From NCBI RefSeq assembly GCF_000003815.2, contig NC_049982.1, positions 6,865,283 through 6,929,282 of the forward strand: a stretch of DNA of 64,000 bases, given 5' to 3'. A model generated the notes under the pieces. The model was not told the DNA's origin and did no database searches. It was given only the letters and a program-made list of their open reading frames with translations. This document shows positions 24,701 through 33,700 of this stretch, one piece after another (position 1 is the stretch's first letter; every line of letters begins with the position of its first letter). This DNA comes from Branchiostoma floridae (Eukaryota; Chordata; Leptocardii; Amphioxiformes; Branchiostomatidae). The position numbers and the translations under genes were made by a program.

Positions 24701-27700
24701 GGAGAAACAATAAAGCAGTACATCTACAAAGCTCTAAATAATTGAAGGCATGAGGTCTCCAAACTCTTCTGTTTCTTGCAGTGTGAGTGTGAATGTGCGG
24801 ACGGCAGCACGGACACGGTCGCCCCAGACGGAAGCTGCCCCTGCCGCTGCGAGTGCAAGGACTGCAGCGAATCCGTGCTGGGACCGGACGGCTGTATCTG
24901 TCCGAACGATAAGTACGGCCTTGACCTGTTCATGGATAAGGACGCTGTATATGTGTATAACAGAATCCAAAATAGGGAAAATCCTTATTATTCCTATTTT
25001 TCTACTTAATATAAAGAAAACTAAGTATTGAATTTTATACAAATCAAGTTATCTTGGATTGATATATACATTTTTAAGACAGCCATTTCGCGAGAAATAA
25101 GACTTGTGTGGGCGATTGTCCTATTCAAAGTCAGAATTATCCAGCCGTCTCGCCTAGGTTTTCATTCGTTTCAAGGGAAATTCGGGGCGATCGCCCTGCT
25201 AGGACTTGGGGGCGGCCGCCTCCAGTCTGCTATGACTTGGGGGCGATTGCCCTGCCAGGACGTGGTGGGCCAGTATAGGGGCGATTGCCCCAAACTGGAC
25301 TAAGGGTGCCAATGGGGGCGATTGCCCAACAGGACATCTGTTACCAGACAACGAAGAGTAAAGCCGTCCAACAAAGAGATTACGTTACCTTATAGAAGAG
25401 CCATAATTGTGGGGAGGGCGCCTGACATGGAAACACACTTTTACGTGGGTGTTGTAGTTTGATGACACGAAATATCAGCTGTCTAATACAAACTTGTTCA
25501 CGTTCAACATATTGAACCATCCTGTGAATGATGCGTTACAGCTGCCCGATATGTCCGGATGGCAGTGAGACGGTCTCCGTGAACTGTAAGTGTCAGTGTG
25601 AGGAGCCTCATCCAGACAATGGAGAATCTCCCGCATGCGCAGTTGGGTGGAAAGGTCCCGGATGTGATCAGCCCGATTGTGAACCTTGTCAGAGTGAGTT
25701 ATCAAATTGTTACAGCTGTCTCTTGTGTCGACTGTTCGAACCATTGACTTACAAATTAAAGGGCCGTACGCGTCACATATAACGGCCATTTAGAGGATAG
25801 ATTGGTGTTTTATTTGCATTCATTTTGCACTTGATTACAATGGGCTGTTTATTTGCAGGCTGCTCGGGTCACGGTCAGTGTTCACCCGCCGGGGAGGTCG
25901 GTAACGTGACGTCGTCCTGCAGCTGCAGCCCGCAGTGGATGGGCACGTGCTGTGAAACCAGGCGACCTCGTCCAGCGGGAGGTGATCCGCACTTGGAAAC
26001 GCTTGATGGTATGTCTTTGTTTTGGCACTTTTGTGATATACTAGTATTGGCCCAAAGGTGGCTCAAAAAGATACATTTAAAAAAAATTGAAATCGTTGAA
26101 CTCTAGCAGTCTATATGTCTATTATCTACTATTAGATTCTCTACTCAAAATGAACAAGATGCAAGAAAAATAGCTTTCTATCTTCGACAGAATAACAAGC
26201 ATTTGATTCAATCGTCAGGTATCGAGTATGACTTTTACGGCATAGGAGAGTTCTGGGACTGTAAAAGTCGAGTGAACGACTTTGGTATCCAAGTACGGTA
26301 CTTTGCCTACCAACGAGCCTCTTTAAAGGCCCCCTCTCACTTGACGTGCGGCACGCTTGCGGCATTGCTGCGTTCGTTCACTGCGTCACTGTTTTGTTAT
26401 TTTCTTTGATTTTTTATGATTCAGATATTGCGCAATACGTAAAAGTATAACATAAAAGACGACAAAATATACAACAAGTAAGAAAATTCGTTCTTTATCT
26501 CTGAAATCCGGTGAGCATCTGCCGAACGCAGCAATGCCGCAAGCGTGCCGCACGTCAAGTGAGAGGGGGCCTTTACCGGCGCTGTGGCAATAAAGGCTGG
26601 AGAGGACGTGGTGACAGTCACCACTCCGACCTACGGGTCTGCTCAGGACCTTCCTACTGTCAGGTAAATACCAACTCAACTGCGTTTTGTTAGGTCCCTT
26701 TCACGTTTCTATTTTATAGAATTAAAGCTATCTCTCTACTTCATTTTCGTCACGGTAAGTTACGGCACTGTCACATTTGTCGAAGGTCATCATCCAATTT
26801 TGATGTCTTAGAGGTAGCCGTAACAGAACCGACCGTCGACAAGGATCTATGATAGCCTTTTTGGTAAGATAAGAGTTGAATTATCTTTTAGAACACATGC
26901 GTGACTAGCCAAGAATGTCGTGTGCAGATCGTACGACGAATGTAACTTGCTTACTTGGCCCTCAATTATACTTTATGGTGTTGCATGTGATCATTCAAAC
27001 TGAATTATCAAAGAATGAATAAAAAGTGCTGTACCAATTAGTATTGTTTCATCTGATCGATCTAACATCTTGTCCACCAACCAGGTTAGATGGCACCATC
27101 TTGCAACTAAAAGGCAGTAACCAGTACAAGTTGGGGAACGGGTCGGTACTGTTGGACATTCAGCGGCCGGCAGCAAACTTGACGGCCGGCGGTGGAGTCC
27201 TGTTGCTTTCATTTCAGTACGCCTCTGGTACGTTATCGTTTTACCGCTCCATATCTCGTTCTGTGATGACGACTGAAAGGGCCAAACCGTAAATGCACTC
27301 ATATTCTAGAGATGGAGGTTATGTTTTTTTAAATTTGAGAGATGATAAATATTTTTTCTTATCCTGGCTGACTATGTGTTTTAGTCGACAAGTCATTCCA
27401 CACATTATCATTATAACAGCAAGTTTTTGGTAGAAGTTGCAATTGCTAACTAACATTAAACAAGGTTGAAGAATAGATGAAACGTGAGAAAGACTCGATA
27501 TATAACAGATTTCTTCGTGCTCTTCCAAGCCATACTGAAAAGAAACCGGGCTTACACTCCTTTATCCTACAGGAGTTACAGTTACCCTAGATGTACAGTA
27601 TGGAAAGGTTGTCGGCCGGCAGTTCATCAACTTGCTGTACACACCGACTGCGGAATTCCTAGAGTCAACAGACGGACTGTGCGGATTCATGGATGATAAC

Positions 27701-30700
27701 CAGGAAAACGACTTCCGTGGCCCTGATGGCACCATCTACTCAAACCCGATAGACTTTGCAGAATCATGTAAGTTTTAGTTCACTGAACCTGTTTACTATA
27801 TATACGTTAGAAATGTAATTCTTTTGGAGTGGGTGATACTTGAGGTCAATGTCATAAAGATGCAATTGTGTACACTATGCAGGGCGGATCACTTCATCCC
27901 ATGACGCGGGAGGGCTCTTCGGAAGTTGGTCATGGAGCAGTTCAAACTTCCATGCCGATGACGTCATGGACATATCTTACACCAACCCGACATTCGTCCC
28001 CATATACTCCACCGACGATCTACCAGAACATCAAATATTGGTATGTTTAATACATATTTCAGTCAGACTTGTTTTTTATACCAATTTATTTGAGTATGAA
28101 GCCAATAATGTTTCATGAGACATCTAAATTGACTTTGATCAGAATATAGTGTGTTACATCTTCTTAAAGCAATGCAATCGAGGTTATTCACATTTTTGAT
28201 AAAGGATTTCTTGTTTACTCCTTGTTTCCTCGGTTGTTCGTGCATCACTTAGTTGGCGACAAATCTATGTGAGAGTCTGGGGATCAGTGGAAATCTTCTG
28301 GCAGGCTGTATCTATGACGTATCTGTGACCAACGACAGCAGCTTACTTGAGCAAGAATCATTAAAGACAGGTAAGACGACCTGTTATAGATTCGCATGAG
28401 AAAGAAGCTGAGAGTCCAAATAAGCACATTTATTCTACATCAATCTGCTTTTGTTCGTAATATAGCTGATACTTATCTATTTTTCAGGCTGCCCTTCAAA
28501 GTGTTCAGGAAAAGGCCGCTGTGTGAATTCCAGCTGTGAGTGTTTGGAAGGCTGGTCAGGGTCCGACTGCAGCAAAGGTTGTCCCTCCCTAGTTTTGTGT
28601 AGGCTCCGATTTACATCAGTGTGCTGACTTAGACTAAGACTCACAGCAATACCATAGTCACAGTATGACAGACGAATTTGATTTTAGATAAGCATGCTGG
28701 GTGTCGTCGATAACCTGGTTGGCATATGGCTCTCTTGAATCACGGGGCCTCCGGCTATATGTCCCATCCTGGAAGACGTCGCTAATGGATATTGTTTATA
28801 TTCATTTTCACCCGAGTGAACAAATAGGTGTAAAGTGCCTTACCAAGAGTACAGAATTCAATGTGCTTAGTGTGTGGGTAGCACAAAACCAAATGCATGC
28901 AATGTTAATAATTGGACTTGGATGTCTTTATATCATTGTTAGGATCTTGCGGGAAGTGCTCTTTCGGAAAATGCGTGTCTGGATTCTGCGAGTGTGTGCT
29001 TGGATGGGAAGGCGCAGCCTGCGATCAAAAGGGTAATATTTCACAACACATGCCTTCTCGATGCAGTATAAACAAGTACGTTGTATGGCAAAATGACCTA
29101 TTATGTATAACATAAAGACAAGAAGGAATATCTGCAATATCTGAAAGTCTGGTTTCATCCGAAATCTATCAATTATGGGAATGATATCGAGATAAAAATA
29201 CGAATTATTGGATGGAGTACGATTTTTCACGAATGCAGTCAATGAGTGAAGAAAATTAGTAAACCTCCTTTAAATAAATTCGGCACATTAAGTTTGGACT
29301 AGTAAGTTTGGTTGATCATTTTTCTGTTGTTTATGCATCAATCTCAGTGTAATATATATCAATAGAAAACTTGTGTAATTTCCTTTACTTTGATATTCTG
29401 TATGCCAAAAATTACGTGAAAAATAATTGATTGACTCATTGACACCCGCACCCAACAGGACGGTACAGTGTTGAATACAATGTTGGGAAATTTCGGTACA
29501 TGCAATTTTGTGACCCACTCACGAAAACCTGCCTGGTGCTCGTTCCATGAGTTTACAATCACAATGAGCTTGATGCTATAGGAAATGATGCACAAAGTTA
29601 ACGCTTTCTACTTATATATGATACGTACACATTGAAATTGAACAAAAACAACCGAAAGATGATAAACCAAACTTAGTTTTCCTTACTGAGTTTATATGCA
29701 GTATGAAAGCAATTTACAAAGATAACAATTTTTCAATTTTTCATTTAACAGCGACGTGCAACAATGTGAACAACTGCACCAGCCCAGCTAACGGAGCGTG
29801 TAGGACGACAGACGCCTGTCAATGTAATCCTGGTTTCATCGGTAAGTGTTTTTAAAATACCTCTAGAATGCATTGAGCAATAAACTACATGCAGCACAAA
29901 TACAGTTAAATCGTGTAATATACATGTAGCGTGAATTGATGATGATGATGACTGGTTTATTCAAACAACAATTCATATATACATGACCCAGATAGCAGCC
30001 CTAAGGCTGAATTGATAGGCACATTCACATTACAATTGGGATAAAATCTGTTAAAAATGTTTACAGCATGTCATCATTAAAAGAAGAATTTCACTGAATA
30101 ACGCCATTAAGCAATTAAATAAACTATTCATACAGAGTCATCGTTTAGCAAGGAAACCATATAGTTAATCGGACTTCTCTTGAAACGAGTAGTATTCGCT
30201 TTCAGAGTCTGGAGCCTGTTACTAGACCGAGTCTCTCTACCTGAGATCTCCCCACGGCATGGTGGGAGCCAGTTTCTGCAGATTGGGGATTTCCAGAGGG
30301 AGCTGGCATACGTTCTGCACAGTTCTTCTCGCGTCACACTATAGAGAATTACGATTGATCGGTGCTAATAATCATCATTCTCATTGTTGTCTTGTTCTTA
30401 ACGTCAATGTGTCATTCTCCTGTTCGGAAGGTATTGATTGCAGTATACAACCAACTTGCCTTGCCGTGGCCAACTGCTCCACGCGGGGGGTCTGTGTGGA
30501 CTGGGACACCTGTCTGTGTGATCACGGCTGGGGAGGGGAGAGCTGTTCCAAACCGACCTGCAAAGATCTGGACTATTGTTCAGGTAAGCCGTCTTTAACC
30601 ATTATTGTCAGAAGTGCATGCATTGTCAAAGCTTTGTGAAACTAACACGCTTAGTAATGTTGACAGAGAGGTGTATGTACCAAATGTTGGAATTTATGAT

Positions 30701-33700
30701 AATGATCATCTATATTTTCCTGTATCACTCATGGTTCTTGTCTGATTTTAGGTCATGGCACATGTGTTGAGTATGATATATGTGAGTGTAACCGGGGCTG
30801 GACGGGCGTTAGCTGTGCGCTTCCCGACTGTAGCGGCGTGAGCGACTGTTCCGGGCGGGGTGAATGTGTAGGACCGGACGTCTGTGAGTGTTACAGCGGG
30901 TTCAGGGGACAGAATTGCAGCCTGACGTTGAACTGCACCGAGTTGGATGACTGTAATGGACAGGGACTCTGCGTCATCACACCTGGAGACGGACAGTCGA
31001 ATGTTTCATGCAGGTAATTGAAGATAATGAAAGGGTAGATATTGGAGTTTTCCGTTACCAGTTATTCTCACCTGCTGACGTTTCGATATCGATGTCTTTC
31101 AGACATATGCATCTTTCTCAAAGCTTCTAACTGGAGTTCTGCTTCCCGCCGCTTTATGTAGCGCTTTGTATTGGTAGCGCTTTTGCGGCGAGAACACTAT
31201 CCCAAAAGTGGCTAAGTTTGTTTACTCCCTCGTCGTCCCCATTCATCACTTTTGTTTATTACAACGAAAAGGACATACAGTACAAAGTGGTGCCGCACTC
31301 AAGCATACTGTCTTATATTAACGGAACCACTGGACAAAACATGATACATGATGACAGAAAATATGTAAGTGGGAGCGTCTGATGTACATGAACAGTGTCG
31401 GACAATTGAATTATAGTAAGAGAAAATAACGGCTGACATTGGTTATTGTGGTGAAAGTACTTGTAAAAGGTACCTGTTGAAATGATGCAATACAAATTAA
31501 TGCAACGTATCCGGTGTATTAAAGAAGCAGTCCGGATATTGAAGTCAACCCCAGCGAGGGAGGATACAAACTTAATATTTACTACATATAGCGGCGAGAA
31601 GCAAAACTCCAGTTAGAAGCTTGAGGAAGATGTCTGACAGACATGGAAACGTCAGCAACTGATCGTTTGAAAGAAAACTCAGATATCCCATGATCTGCCA
31701 ACCTGATAAAATGATTTTATCTTATTTTGTCCATATTAATAATGATTTGTCGATATTCATTATTCAAACATCCCGTACTTTAGGTGTTTCATAGGTTTTA
31801 CCGGGGCCAACTGCAGTGACGTCTCGTGCCCCGATGTTAACGAGTGTTCCGGGAACGGACAGTGTGTGGAGCCGAACCTCTGCTCGTGTGACGCCGGTTT
31901 CACAGGGGCAAGCTGCGCCAATTTCTCGTGTAAAGCAATGGACTTCTGCTCAGGTATACATTCTTTCTTTGTAAGATATCTTTGTAACGATAGTTTAACC
32001 TTAAGTCGTAAATTTTGACATGAGTGTGACTTCTTAATAAGACTTAAAAATATTGGGCATACATGTAATCATTTAGCGTCACGTTGATCTGCTACTTACT
32101 ACAAATGACAGGAAACTAATTTGAAGGATTTTTCAAATGATTCATGCCAGACGTACAAATCAATGTTTGGTCCAAATACACAGATTTGTTTTTTTTCTTC
32201 TTTCGCCCAGGTCATGGGGAATGTGTCAGCTATGATGAGTGCCGATGTTACGAATCCTGGAGCGGACCGTCCTGCTCGATTGCAAACTGCAGTGGTGTCA
32301 ACGACTGCTCTTCAAATGGTGTATGCCTCTTGCCAAACACGTGTGAATGCACTAGCGGGTATGACGGGCTATCCTGCGACCAGTTTAGCGCTCCCAATGA
32401 AAATGCCCCAGTGTTTACAAACGAGACATTCGCCGTCAGTATTCGTGAGAATGTACCGATCGGAACAAAGGTTACCACAGTTTCTGCAGACGATGCCGAT
32501 ACAGGACGTAACGGCTGCATCACGTATTCTATTTCACCCGGTAGTTCAGCGGAGATGTTCCTTGTTGATAGTGAGACAGGTGAAATTTTCACACTCACTA
32601 CTATTGATTACGAAACACTGACTGAGAAGACAATATCTCTTGTTGTTATTGCAAGAGACAAAGGTGTTCCTTCCATGTCTGCCTCAGCGACCGTTGCGGT
32701 GACTGTGCTGGACATGAACGATAACTGTCCGACATTCCAAGACGACGCCACAACCATCCAGCGCACGCTTCGCCCCGGTCAGTCATTTAACATCACGGCT
32801 ACTGACAGAGATAGCGGCGTGAACGGCAAAGTTACGTTCTCAATACTAGGAGAGGAAAACAGCCGTCGATATTCTGTTAACGAGTCAACCGGTACGGTAA
32901 CCTTTAGTGATGGCATTACGCCGGGGAAGTACACATTCGTTATTGTGGCTAGTGATCAAGCAGTCATCCCCTGTTCATCCCGTATCACCGTAACTGTGAT
33001 TGTTGTGGATAGCATGCCCGAACCAGAACCGGTAATGTCATCTACAGGTGTAAACGCACCGAGTTTCACAGTGACGGATACTAGTACCTTGTTCAATTCT
33101 GCTCATACATCTTCCACGTCATTCGATGCATCAACGCAGCTACTTTACCCGTCAATACCTCAAACATCAACGCGCCATCCCACGTTCTCCACCCCGACAA
33201 TACCATCTCCAGGCCGTTTAACGTCGACGCCCCTGGCACCATCACAAGTGACCTCCAAGCCACAGCAGATTTCTTCAACCGAAGTACAACAGCCTGTCAC
33301 ACCATCTCTAATGCCTGTACCTGGTCAAGCCGCCTGTTCATCCCCTGTCACAGTAACTGTGACAGCTGTGGACAGTACATGCACAACAATACCCGAACCG
33401 ACACTCTTGTCGACTACGACAGATGGAGACCCATCAGGCATCACCGCATCACAGACGACCATCACGTCAACGCCACAGCCCACAGCTGCAACTTCACCAG
33501 CAAACACCGTAGAACAACCAGATCAAAGCGTCACAACAACAACAACAACATTCCTTCTGAGGAATGTCGGCATCGAAATGATTCTGGACATGGTATGGGA
33601 TGAAGATCTTGCTTCTCCCACGTCGGAGAAGCACAGGAGGCTTTCATCAGACATATCAACTGCAGTAAGTTTAACAATTTCAGACACAACAGTTTTGGAA

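Noticed and set aside
25185-25327. CRISPR-like array
   Set aside because: Units are 10-12 base palindromes with short related spacers in a eukaryotic intron.
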